Positions 55,689-62,738 of a stretch of 62,738 nt of DNA are shown in pieces. Where the stretch lies: assembly GCA_021838715.1 (NCBI GenBank), contig JAKCCX010000010.1, positions 1 to 62,738 on the forward strand, in the 5' to 3' direction. Numbering within the stretch: the stretch's first letter is position 1; each line of letters opens with the position of its first letter. The DNA is from Pseudomonadota bacterium (GTDB lineage: Bacteria > Pseudomonadota > Gammaproteobacteria > Burkholderiales > Burkholderiaceae_F). Made by a program: the position numbers and the translations under genes. The notes beneath the pieces are model-generated. The model was given only the letters and a program-made list of their open reading frames with translations. It made no database searches and had not been told where the DNA came from.

Positions 55689-56381
55689 TTACGTTTGATT
55701 TCGTTCCAGTTCGACCGCTCGGGAGGAGATTGCAGTTGCCGGCAGAGCCGATTCGCTGTTGACCCTTGCGAGAATCGCTTTGGCAGCCAGCGCGGCTTGT
55801 GCGCGATTCTCGACACCAAGAACCTGAAAAATCCGGGTGAGATGAGCTTTGACGGTAGCTTCGGCAATGCCCAGTCGACGCGCGATTTCGCGGTTCGGAA
55901 ATCCCTGAGCAAGCAGCTCGGCAAGGTCGCGCTGGCGCGTTGAGAGTTGAACTTCTCGCGGAAGACGCGCGAGGCTGGGAGCAGGCATGGCGTCGAGCAC
56001 ATGGCGTGGCACGAACACCTCTCCGGCAAGCACAAGCCCGAGTGCCTGGAGGATCACCTCGCGCGAAGCGGATTTGGGGATGTAGCCCATCGCGCCCGCG
56101 TCGAGGGCGTCGCGCATCGAGCAGGGATCTTCGTCGGCGGAGACCACCACAAGCGGCACAGCGGGATGACGGCGGCGCAACTCGCGTACGACGTCGAGGC
56201 CGTGCCGATCCGGCAGATGCAGATCGAGCAGCGCGAGGTCGATCGTCGGTTCCTCCGCCATGCGGCAGCATCCTTCCTCGAATGTGCGGGCCTCCATCAC
56301 CTCGGTTGCGCCCAGCATCTCCGCCACGCCGCGCAGTGCCTCGCGAAAGAGCGCGTGATCCTCCACAATCAGGGCCTTCAT
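55689..56381 (-). CDS. NarL/FixJ-type response regulator
   Basis: 230 residues from ATG 56381. The receiver has Asp8 (LIVEDHALFREA), phospho-acceptor Asp53 (LALLDLHLPD), VVVSADEDP and the conserved Lys in MGYIPKSAS. The LuxR-type helix-turn-helix spans about 150-212 (LSTRQRDLAELLAQGFPNRE, GIAEATVKAHLTRIFQVLG). The ATG overlaps the stop of the upstream hybrid kinase, so they form one operon and probably one pathway. Confidence 0.92.
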   Translation of the reverse strand: MKALIVEDHALFREALRGVAEMLGATEVMEARTFEEGCCRMAEEPTIDLALLDLHLPDRHGLDVVRELRRRHPAVPLVVVSADEDPCSMRDALDAGAMGYIPKSASREVILQALGLVLAGEVFVPRHVLDAMPAPSLARLPREVQLSTRQRDLAELLAQGFPNREIARRLGIAEATVKAHLTRIFQVLGVENRAQAALAAKAILARVNSESALPATAISSRAVELERNQT

Positions 56382-58222
56382 CGCGCGGTCGCCTCGCTTT
56401 CGTAAAGGATCGCATCGAGCAGGCTGCGCAGGCGCGCCGGAGCAATCGGCTTGTGCAGGATCGGCAGTCCGCTCGCCTTGGCTTCGCGGATGCGTTCCGG
56501 GGCGGTATCGCCGGTGACCAGAATTGCGGGGATTTCCGCTCCGATGGAATGGCGCAGACGCCGCACGAGGGCGATGCCGTCCTCGCCTGCACGCAAGCGG
56601 TAGTCCGTGATCAGTGCCGAAGGGGTCTCGCCGCCGCGCGTCAGCGCGGCGAGCAGATTCTCGCCGCCGTCGGCGCAGATTACCCGGCAACCGAAGCGCT
56701 CCAGCGCGCCCCGCAGTGCCTGCTGAATCACGGATTCGTCGTCGACCACGGCAATGAGCGCGTTGCGCAGGCGGGCTTCGGCATAACCGGCTGCCGTGGC
56801 GGGGGTGGCGGCTTCCTGTCGGGGCGGAGTCCGTGGAAGCGTCATGGAAAACATGGATCCGCGTTGCTCGACCGAACGCACCGCGACCATTGCGCCCAAC
56901 AGCTTTGCGATTCGCTGCACGATCGACAGGCCAAGACCCAGCCCCTTCGCTCGGTCGCGCTCCTGGTTGTCAATCTGGAAGAATTCCTCGAATACCTGGG
57001 CATGATGGCGTGGCGCAATGCCGCAACCGGTGTCCCAGACCTGTACAGCAATCGATGCGCCACGCCGGCGGCAGCCGATCAGCACTCCTCCGCGCGCCGT
57101 GAACTTGATGGCATTGGACACCAGGTTTGCCAGCGCCTGTTCGAACAATACCGGGTCCGCCTCCACCCACGCGGGCGAAGGGCGCACGTGCAACTGCAGG
57201 CCGCGTTGCGCGGCGATTGGCCGAAACAGCATGTGGATGCGCTGCAACACCGGCTGCACCGGCATCGGCACGGACCGGACCGCAACCACCCCCGCGTCAA
57301 GCCGCGAAATGTCGAGCAGCGCGTTGAACAGGGCGCTCATTTCATCGATCGACCGCTCGATGTACCCAACCACCTGCTGCGCCCTGGGTCGATCTCCAAT
57401 CTCGCCGTGCAGTTGGTCGACAAATAGCGCGATCGCATGGACCGGCTGGCGCAGGTCATGGCTAGCCGCAGCGAGAAATCGGGACTTGCTGGCATCGGCC
57501 TGCTCCGCAAGATCCTTCTCGCGCTGCAACTGAGCGATCAGGTCCAGATTCTCGAACCGTCGTAGTATCGATTCGACCAATAGCCGATGCAGATTCCAGC
57601 CGAAAGCGGCAGTCGCAGCCGTGTACAGCACGGTCATCGCCGAAACAATCTGGTGCACCCTGTCGCCGCCGAATGCCTGCACCATGGCCGCAGGGACAAG
57701 GCTGCTGAGCAGGAACGCATAGAAGGCCGGCAGGTAGGCGGTGAGCGCGTATACCGAGCTCGACGCCATGCCAAGCAAGGTGAACCACAGCAGCAACTGG
57801 TACGCGAGAGAGCCGGGCACATACATGAGCACGCCCGCGCTGCCCCACACCACGCCCGCAGCAAGCGATCCCGTTGCGCTCCAGCGTGCCCAGCGCCGGT
57901 CTTCGGAACGCCGCTGCCGGTAGCGCAATACCAGCAGCGCACGCGCCGCCGCGACCACGACCATGGCCGCGAGCCAGGAAATCCGGATCTGCGGTGCCAC
58001 GGGAACCGCGGCCGCGAGGATCGCCGCCATCAAAAGGCTTCCGCCCAACGTGATCGGCGCATTGCGGTATAGCAACGCCGTTTGTTCTGCATGCCGACGC
58101 TGATGCTGCGTCGGCCCGGCAGACCCCGCCGCCTGGCTCGATGACGGCGGCGTCTCCGGGAGGGGGATCTGTCGCACGGTGCGCGGGGGGGAGATCGCCA
58201 TGTTCCTTTCGTCGTTCGGCAC
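56378..58222 (-). CDS. Hybrid sensor histidine kinase
   Basis: 614 residues. About six to seven hydrophobic helices (55-215) with no large periplasmic domain form the sensor. The transmitter has H-box AAASHDLRQPVHAIALF (His255), N-box NLVSNAIKFTARGG (about 366-379) and G-boxes WDTGCGIAP and KGLGLGLSIVQ. A C-terminal receiver (about 485-605) has Asp540 (SALITDYRLR) and Lys in ILHKPIAP. No Hpt domain is seen, so how phosphate reaches the partner regulator is open. Divergent from the repeat lipoprotein gene. Confidence 0.92.
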   Translation of the reverse strand: MPNDERNMAISPPRTVRQIPLPETPPSSSQAAGSAGPTQHQRRHAEQTALLYRNAPITLGGSLLMAAILAAAVPVAPQIRISWLAAMVVVAAARALLVLRYRQRRSEDRRWARWSATGSLAAGVVWGSAGVLMYVPGSLAYQLLLWFTLLGMASSSVYALTAYLPAFYAFLLSSLVPAAMVQAFGGDRVHQIVSAMTVLYTAATAAFGWNLHRLLVESILRRFENLDLIAQLQREKDLAEQADASKSRFLAAASHDLRQPVHAIALFVDQLHGEIGDRPRAQQVVGYIERSIDEMSALFNALLDISRLDAGVVAVRSVPMPVQPVLQRIHMLFRPIAAQRGLQLHVRPSPAWVEADPVLFEQALANLVSNAIKFTARGGVLIGCRRRGASIAVQVWDTGCGIAPRHHAQVFEEFFQIDNQERDRAKGLGLGLSIVQRIAKLLGAMVAVRSVEQRGSMFSMTLPRTPPRQEAATPATAAGYAEARLRNALIAVVDDESVIQQALRGALERFGCRVICADGGENLLAALTRGGETPSALITDYRLRAGEDGIALVRRLRHSIGAEIPAILVTGDTAPERIREAKASGLPILHKPIAPARLRSLLDAILYESEATAR

Positions 58223-58420
58223 TTTTTGTCGACATCGGTACGGCCCGATGCAACGAACGTCGTACGACCTTCGCCCAATTGTTCCGACCCGTCAACGACT
58301 CTAGCATGCCAGCCTGGCGGGAACGCAACTTGATTGCACCGCATCACGTCGGCCGCGGTTCGTTGACGGACTGGGGCGTGACCATAACAACTCTCGATCG
58401 GCAGAGATCACGGATTACTC

Positions 58421-60244
58421 ATGTATCACATTCGGGTTGCATTGCTTGTTGCATTTTTGATGTCCGGACTGCTCGCCGCATGCGGCGGAGGAAGCGGCGG
58501 GGCGGTCGGCGCGACGGCACCTGGCCAGAAATACCAGATCACCGGGAGTCTGACCGGACTGAGCGCGGGAGACTCGCTTGCGCTGTCCGTCAACGGGCAG
58601 GTCCTGGGCATTTCCCAAAACGGCGGTTTCACCACCAATGCGTCCTTCATCTCGGGAGCGCCGTATGCGGTAGCGGTAAAAGCCGAGCCCGCGGGCGAAA
58701 CCTGCACGATTGCCAACGGATCAGGCACCGTGGGAACCGCGAATGTCACGAACATTCAGGTGGCCTGCACGAGCAACCCCGCGCAGACCTTCACCATCGG
58801 CGGAACGGTTTCCGGGATGACGAGCGGTACGCTCGTGTTGCAGGACAACGGTGGGGATAATCTCAGCATTACGAGCGGCGGCGCCTTCACCTTTGCCAAG
58901 GCACTGTTTAATCAGGCGGCCTACGACGTGACGATCCTGAGTCAGCCCACGGGGCAGACGTGCACGGTGAGCAACGGATCGGGTACGGTGCCGGGCGCCA
59001 ACGTAACCGCCCCGGTCGTGACCTGCGCGGCGAGTTCCCCGCAGACATTCTCGATCGGAGGGGCGATCGTCGGGTTGTCGGGATCGGTGGCCTTGCAGGA
59101 AGCAGCGGGCGGATCGGTCCAGACGTTCACGGCCTACGGGCCGTTTGCGTTCTCGACGGCCCTTGCCGGCGGCGCGGGCTATGACGTCACGGTCGCTACG
59201 CAGCCCACCGGGCAGACCTGCGCGGTCAGCGGCGGCTCCGGCACGGTGGGCACATCCAATGTCAATTCGATCACGGTGTCGTGTTCGAGCAATCCGGCCT
59301 ACAGCATCGGCGGCAGCGTGTCGGGCCTCAACAGCGGCGCATCGGTTGCGCTGGTGGACAACGGCAGCGACACCCTGGCCGTGTCCACCAATGGCGCTTT
59401 CACATTCGCCCAGCCGCTGCCGTCCGGATCGTCGTACAACATCACGGTGAGTGTCGAGCCCCTGCACCAGGTTTGCGCCGTGACCAACGGCACCGGTACG
59501 GTCAATGGCGCCGGCGTGACCAGCATCGCGGTGGCCTGCACCGCCGGCCCGCAATATGCCTATGTGGCGAACTCCAATGGTGCCAACGTTTCGGCCTACC
59601 GCATCGATGCTTCGACGGGGGCGCTCACCCCGATTGCGGGCAGTCCGTTCCCTGCGGGATCGGACCCGAACTCCGTGGCGATCAGCCCCAATGGCGCCTT
59701 CGCCTATGTGGCGAACTCCGTTGGTGCCAACGTTTCGGCCTACCGCATCGATGCTTCGACGGGTGCGCTCACCCCGATCCCGGGCAGCCCGTTCGCTGCG
59801 GGATCGTACCCGTACTCCGTGGCGATCAGCCCCAATGGCGCCTTCGCCTATGTGGCGAACGCCAGTGGTGGCAACGTCTCCGCCTACCGCATCGATGCTT
59901 CGACGGGGGCGCTCACCCCCATCCCGGGTAGCCCATTCGCTGCAGGAATAGACCCGATCTTTGTCGCGGTGCAGCCAACGTCGAACCTGGTCTTCGCGGC
60001 AAACTATTTAGGCGACAGCGTCTCAGGGTATAGCATCAATTCTTCCACGGGGGCGCTCACACTGCTCGGTTCCACCGCGGCGGGGTCCGCTCCCAACAGC
60101 ATTGCGTTCAATCCGACAGGCACTTTGGAGTTCGTCACAAACGCTAACAGCAATACTGTGTCGGTGTACCCGGAAATCGGTACAGCCGTGCTTTCCTTCC
60201 CGACGGGATCGAACCCAAGCTCCGTAGCCATTGCCTGGCCTTGA
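58421..60244 (+). CDS. Repeat-built lipoprotein with beta-propeller
   Basis: 607 residues. The signal ends in the lipobox LLAACGGG (Cys21). Four modules of ~80-85 residues follow, each built like TIGGTVSGM...LVLQDNGGDNL and ending QTCTVSNGSGTV...VTC with two cysteines. The last ~220 residues are propeller blades of about 48 residues (YVANSNGANVSAYRIDAS, TGALTPIAGSPF), related to lactonase/NHL-type propellers; I count five. Three blades are near-identical at DNA level. It is likely exported and exposed at the cell surface. Binding partner unknown. Confidence 0.8.
   Translation: MYHIRVALLVAFLMSGLLAACGGGSGGAVGATAPGQKYQITGSLTGLSAGDSLALSVNGQVLGISQNGGFTTNASFISGAPYAVAVKAEPAGETCTIANGSGTVGTANVTNIQVACTSNPAQTFTIGGTVSGMTSGTLVLQDNGGDNLSITSGGAFTFAKALFNQAAYDVTILSQPTGQTCTVSNGSGTVPGANVTAPVVTCAASSPQTFSIGGAIVGLSGSVALQEAAGGSVQTFTAYGPFAFSTALAGGAGYDVTVATQPTGQTCAVSGGSGTVGTSNVNSITVSCSSNPAYSIGGSVSGLNSGASVALVDNGSDTLAVSTNGAFTFAQPLPSGSSYNITVSVEPLHQVCAVTNGTGTVNGAGVTSIAVACTAGPQYAYVANSNGANVSAYRIDASTGALTPIAGSPFPAGSDPNSVAISPNGAFAYVANSVGANVSAYRIDASTGALTPIPGSPFAAGSYPYSVAISPNGAFAYVANASGGNVSAYRIDASTGALTPIPGSPFAAGIDPIFVAVQPTSNLVFAANYLGDSVSGYSINSSTGALTLLGSTAAGSAPNSIAFNPTGTLEFVTNANSNTVSVYPEIGTAVLSFPTGSNPSSVAIAWP
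59561..59992 (+). repeat. Three tandem 144-base units inside the propeller
   Basis: Units begin at 59561, 59705 and 59849 (each at tatgtggcga), encoding 48 residues each. Between units 1 and 2 I count about nine differences in 144 bases. Unit 3 is similar at first and diverges in its last third. The constant spacing and high identity indicate recent duplication or conversion. Confidence 0.85.
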
Positions 60245-60286
60245 GCATTGCAAATCGGGCGTGGTGATCACGGCAGCGGCTGGGTG

Positions 60287-60505
60287 ATGCTCAAAGGCTG
60301 GCTGGCTCTGACCCTCGGGACGGGCATGATCCTCGTCGCCGCCCAGGGTCTTGTCACGGGAGCGTTGCCGGCAGGAAGGAACGGGTGGGGGCGCTCGCAA
60401 GGCCGGGTTCGCCGTGCGGATCAACCGCTGCTGTTTTGGGCCATGTTTGCAATGGACGTCACCATTGGCATCGTGGCCGTTCGGTACGGCGGCCGCTTGA
60501 TTTGA
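60287..60505 (+). CDS. Small two-helix membrane protein
   Basis: 72 residues from ATG 60287. A first hydrophobic segment (LKGWLALTLGTGMILVAAQG), a polar loop rich in Arg and Gly, and a second segment (LLFWAMFAMDVTIGIVAVRY). GTG 60284 or an earlier TTG in frame are alternatives. It has an even codon pattern and follows the lipoprotein stop closely. No family recognised; moderate support as a real gene. Confidence 0.5.
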   Translation: MLKGWLALTLGTGMILVAAQGLVTGALPAGRNGWGRSQGRVRRADQPLLFWAMFAMDVTIGIVAVRYGGRLI

Positions 60506-60576
60506 ACGCACAGTTTTTTTTCGAAGACTCCGAGTTCATCGGGGAATGTCGGTGGTTCGCCTATATGGATCGAAAC

Positions 60577-61322
60577 ATGAAGATGAATAAATTTCTTTGC
60601 TTCCCTTTCTCTGTGTGTCAACGCTTTGTGCGTTCTTGACCGCTTGCGGCGGCGGGTCCGGATCGGCGCCACTCGCTACAACGACACACACCGTTGGCGG
60701 AACGGTTTCTGGGTTGATGTCCGGCTCACATGTCACCTTGCTCGATAACGGGGGAAATGCGCTGCTGGTGAGTGGCGACGGGGGCTTTCAGTTTTCCATT
60801 GGAATCGCCAGCGGAAGCACCTATGCAGTGACGGTTGGCACGCAACCAATCGGGGAGACCTGTTCCGTCAATAGCGGTTCGGGGACCATCTCCGCAAACG
60901 TTGGCGGTGTCTCCGTTACCTGTTCGACCACCACCTATACCGTCGGCGGCAATGTCGCGGCCTTGCCAAGCGGAGGCAGCGTGGTTCTCAAGAACAACGG
61001 GGCGGACCCGCTCACGGCGACCGCCACCGGGGCCTTCACGTTCTCCAATGCGGTCGCATATGGCGCGGGATATTCCGTAACGACATATGCTCCGGGTGAA
61101 TCTTGCACGGTCACGAACGGCTCGGGAACCGCGAGCGCCAACGTAGCCAATGTGTCGGTAAGTTGTGCCGCTGGCACCGAGTCCGTCCTCTGGTCTTTCG
61201 GCGGAACCGGCGATGGCCAACTTCCCTACACCGGCCTCGTCATGGACAGCGCCGGAAACCTCTACGGGACGACCTACAATGGCGGCGCCCACAGCTCCGG
61301 CACGGTGTTCAAGATCAATTGA
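60577..61322 (+). pseudogene. Second repeat lipoprotein, frameshifted in the signal and truncated at the end
   Basis: From ATG 60577 the frame begins MKMNKFLCFPF and soon stops. The -1 frame from about 60609 continues LCVSTLCAFLTACGGGSGS, so a lost base at about 60601-60611 splits an otherwise good lipoprotein signal. Two modules like those of the 58.4-kb lipoprotein follow. The end holds a single copy of the extracellular repeat GDGQLPYTGLVMDSAG...NLYGTTYNGG...GTVFKIN, a unit usually found many times over, and then stops. TTG 60597 could start the main frame but would give a signal without basic residues. Confidence 0.6.
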
Positions 61323-61626
61323 CGCTCGGGCCCCGCGTTGCGGTCGTGACGTGGGGCACTGAGAACTCGGAGCGCGGCGCGTCCGGCTCGCCAGAGGCTC
61401 CACGTCTCGAGTAGCCGTTGGTCCGAGGGGCGATTGACGGACCGAACGTCGGCTGCGGTGGTCTACGGCGACCGGTATTCGGATGCCGCCAGCGGCGGCT
61501 CCGGGTCGTGTGGTTGCGCTCGCGAGCGTTCTGTTTGGGGCGGTCTGATTTTCCGGTCTGGCTGCCAGTTCCACACTGGCAGTTCCACGTCTTGCGTTGC
61601 GGTAACGTATCCGTTACCATTGCGCC
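61323..61626 (+). other. 304-base intergenic stretch, ends in a TA operon promoter
   Basis: No supported gene in the first ~240 bases. The last ~65 bases hold two inverted repeats and a promoter that belong to the toxin-antitoxin operon (listed separately). Confidence 0.5.
61564..61620 (+). promoter_or_regulatory. Promoter and operators of the HigB-like/HigA-like operon
   Basis: TTGCGT (61592-61597) and TACCAT (61615-61620) are 17 bases apart. The perfect inverted repeat ggtaacg/cgttacc (61601-61618) fills the spacer and overlaps the -10. A second inverted repeat gccagt/actggc lies at 61564-61580, and cagttccac is repeated directly there. The -10 ends six bases before the ATG and no ribosome-binding site is seen, so the message may be leaderless. 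An antitoxin-type autorepressor is expected to bind. Confidence 0.55.
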
Positions 61627-61982
61627 ATGAGCATCAAACTCGAAGAGTACGTCCGCGAGGACGGATCCAATCCGTACCAGACATGGTTCAACGGGCTCGA
61701 TGCACAGGCGGCGGCGAAGGTGACCGTCGCGAAGACGCGGCTTGGGCTCGGCAATACCTCGAATGTCGAATGGTTCCGGGTGTCGGTGAGTACAAGATCG
61801 ACTGGGGGCCGGGATACCGCATTTACCTGGCCAGGGACGGCGACTCGCTGATCGTTTTGTTTGGGGGTAGTACCAAAAAAGGCCAGCAAAAGGCCATCGA
61901 TCAGGCCGTGGCGTTGCATGAAGAATACAAGGCGAGAAAGAAGGCTCTCGCGAGTGGGATCAAGAAGGGGAAGAAGATATGA
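61627..61982 (+). pseudogene. HigB-like (RelE/Gp49-type) toxin, frameshifted
   Basis: The first frame gives MSIKLEEYVREDGSNPYQTW through NTSNVEWFR. The other frame continues VGEYKIDWGPGYRIYLARDG and STKKGQQKAIDQAVALHEEY to the stop at 61982. Together these are a normal upstream toxin of the HI1419/HI1420 type (about 118 residues). The break is in the ggg run at 61778-61780, where one G appears to be missing. As written the gene makes a 74-residue product without the catalytic strands. The antitoxin start overlaps its stop (ATGA). Confidence 0.75.
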
Positions 61983-62302
61983 CGCTGACCCGCGATTTCA
62001 AACAGACTGTCGCCGAGCGTGCTGCTCGTGACCCCGATTTTGCAAAGGCGCTTCTGGACGAGGCCGCGACGCTTTTCCTCAGTGGGGAACCGGACGCCGC
62101 GCGTGTCATCCTGCGGGACCTCGTGAATGCGACGGTTGGATTCGAGAGCCTTGCCGAACTGACGCACAAACCCAGCAAGAGTCTGCACCGGATGCTATCG
62201 CCGAAGGGCAACCCCAGCATGGACAACCTGGCGGCGATCTTCGGAGCGATGAGGGACTGGCTGAAGGTCACCTTCGACGTGCGCGTCGTAGAGGCGGCGT
62301 AG
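61979..62302 (+). CDS. HigA-like antitoxin
   Basis: 107 residues. The N-terminal half is FKQTVAERAARDPDFAKALL and LFLSGEPDAARVILRDLVNA, and a helix-turn-helix follows in GFESLAELTHKPSKSLHRML and NPSMDNLAAIFGAM. This is the HI1420-type antidote family normally downstream of its toxin. The frame is intact even though the toxin is not. It probably represses the operon through the palindromes upstream. Confidence 0.82.
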   Translation: MTLTRDFKQTVAERAARDPDFAKALLDEAATLFLSGEPDAARVILRDLVNATVGFESLAELTHKPSKSLHRMLSPKGNPSMDNLAAIFGAMRDWLKVTFDVRVVEAA

Positions 62303-62434
62303 ACGCGCTACGCGTTTCTTTCGGAGATCCGGGCGCCGTCTGTTCTCAACGTGTTGATTCGTTGATGAAAATTGGGCTGCCGGGCACCGGACGCTGATAG
62401 GGGTCACCGGCCGGCCAGATGCGGTCGCTCGAAG

Positions 62435-62738
62435 TCACGAAACCCCCTCTCCCGCGACGGCGGGAGAGGGCGGGGGTGAGGGCCGTCGCAAGAGCGATGT
62501 CGTGCGAATTTGCTCGAGCACGGCCGTGGTCTGCGTCAAGACATCGTTATTCCAGAATCGCATCACCACGAAGCCCCGCTTGCAAAGGAATGCATCCCGC
62601 GAAGCGTCGTCGCGGCATGCTTCCTGATGTTGTGAGCCGTCCACCTCGACGATGAGGTGTTGTTCCATGCAGACGAAATCGACGATATAAGGACCGATCG
62701 GTTGCTGTCGACGGAACCTCCATCCCATGAGGCGACGC
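62435..62738 (-). CDS. DUF559 endonuclease-like protein, C-terminal part (5' end outside window)
   Basis: The frame is open to the window edge (RRLMGWRFRRQQPIGPYIVD), so the Met at 62728 is internal. Conserved elements are YIVDFVCMEQHLIVEVDGSQH in pieces, and FVVMRFWNNDVL, which belong to the DUF559 family related to Vsr-type nucleases (PD-(D/E)XK-like Asp and Glu-x-Asp). The last ~17 residues (RRPSPPPSPAVAGEGVS) are encoded by REP copy 5. Function unproven. Confidence 0.85.
   Translation of the reverse strand, partial: RRLMGWRFRRQQPIGPYIVDFVCMEQHLIVEVDGSQHQEACRDDASRDAFLCKRGFVVMRFWNNDVLTQTTAVLEQIRTTSLLRRPSPPPSPAVAGEGVS
62445..62482 (+). repeat. REP-like palindrome with G-rich tail, copy 5, inside the DUF559 gene
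   Basis: Eleven-base perfect arms ccctctcccgc / gcgggagaggg (62445-62455 and 62460-62470) with a four-base loop, then cgggggtgaggg. It has the same orientation as the other copies and overlaps the 3' end of the DUF559 coding region on the opposite strand. Confidence 0.85.

Overview
This is a high-GC chromosomal segment, most likely from a betaproteobacterium. The order leuA(3' end)-rpsO-pnp-tpiA-secG-tRNA-Leu-nuoA..N is typical of that class. So are nadE-glnB, ftsK-lolA-rarA-serS, gluQ-earP-efp, and argH divergent from an AlgZ/AlgR-type pair followed by hemCDXY. This placement rests on gene order and recognisable protein families, not on a database search.

Layout. 1-5 kb: end of leucine synthesis, ribosomal protein S15, PNPase, triosephosphate isomerase, SecG and tRNA-Leu(GAG). 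5.2-19.8 kb: a complete 14-gene complex I operon. 19.8-25.8 kb: a NUDIX hydrolase, alanine dehydrogenase, an MscS-type channel, and the gluQ-earP-efp translation module with the rhamnosylatable Arg32 in EF-P. 25.9-33 kb: a lipoprotein, a RhlE-like helicase, a PAS-GGDEF diguanylate cyclase, an IscR-like regulator that has lost three of four cluster ligands, a short DarP/YjgA and PmbA. 33-43 kb: argH, the two-component pair, haem precursor synthesis, ppa, nadE and glnB. 43-52.5 kb: a FimV-like protein with a duplicated periplasmic domain, trxB, and the ftsK-lolA-rarA-serS run. 52.6-53.1 kb: a BON-domain protein and tRNA-Ser(CGA).

From the tRNA-Ser to the window end (53.1-62.7 kb) the content is accessory. 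It holds a stand-alone restriction-like nuclease, a frameshifted membrane protein, two toxin-antitoxin loci (one with a frameshifted toxin), a hybrid histidine kinase with a LuxR-type regulator, two repeat-built lipoproteins (one damaged), a small membrane protein, and the end of a DUF559 gene. Three single-base frameshifts cluster here, while the 53 kb of core genes show none.

Five copies of a REP-like palindrome with a G-rich tail lie between genes at 3.5, 20.4, 43.1, 43.2 and 62.4 kb, all in the same orientation. The last one encodes the C-terminus of the DUF559 protein. I see no CRISPR array, integrase or insertion sequence. I did not find an unmistakably new system. The most unusual items are the cluster-less IscR paralogue, the DUF559-REP linkage, the repeat-built lipoproteins beside a sensor system, and the FimV-like duplication.
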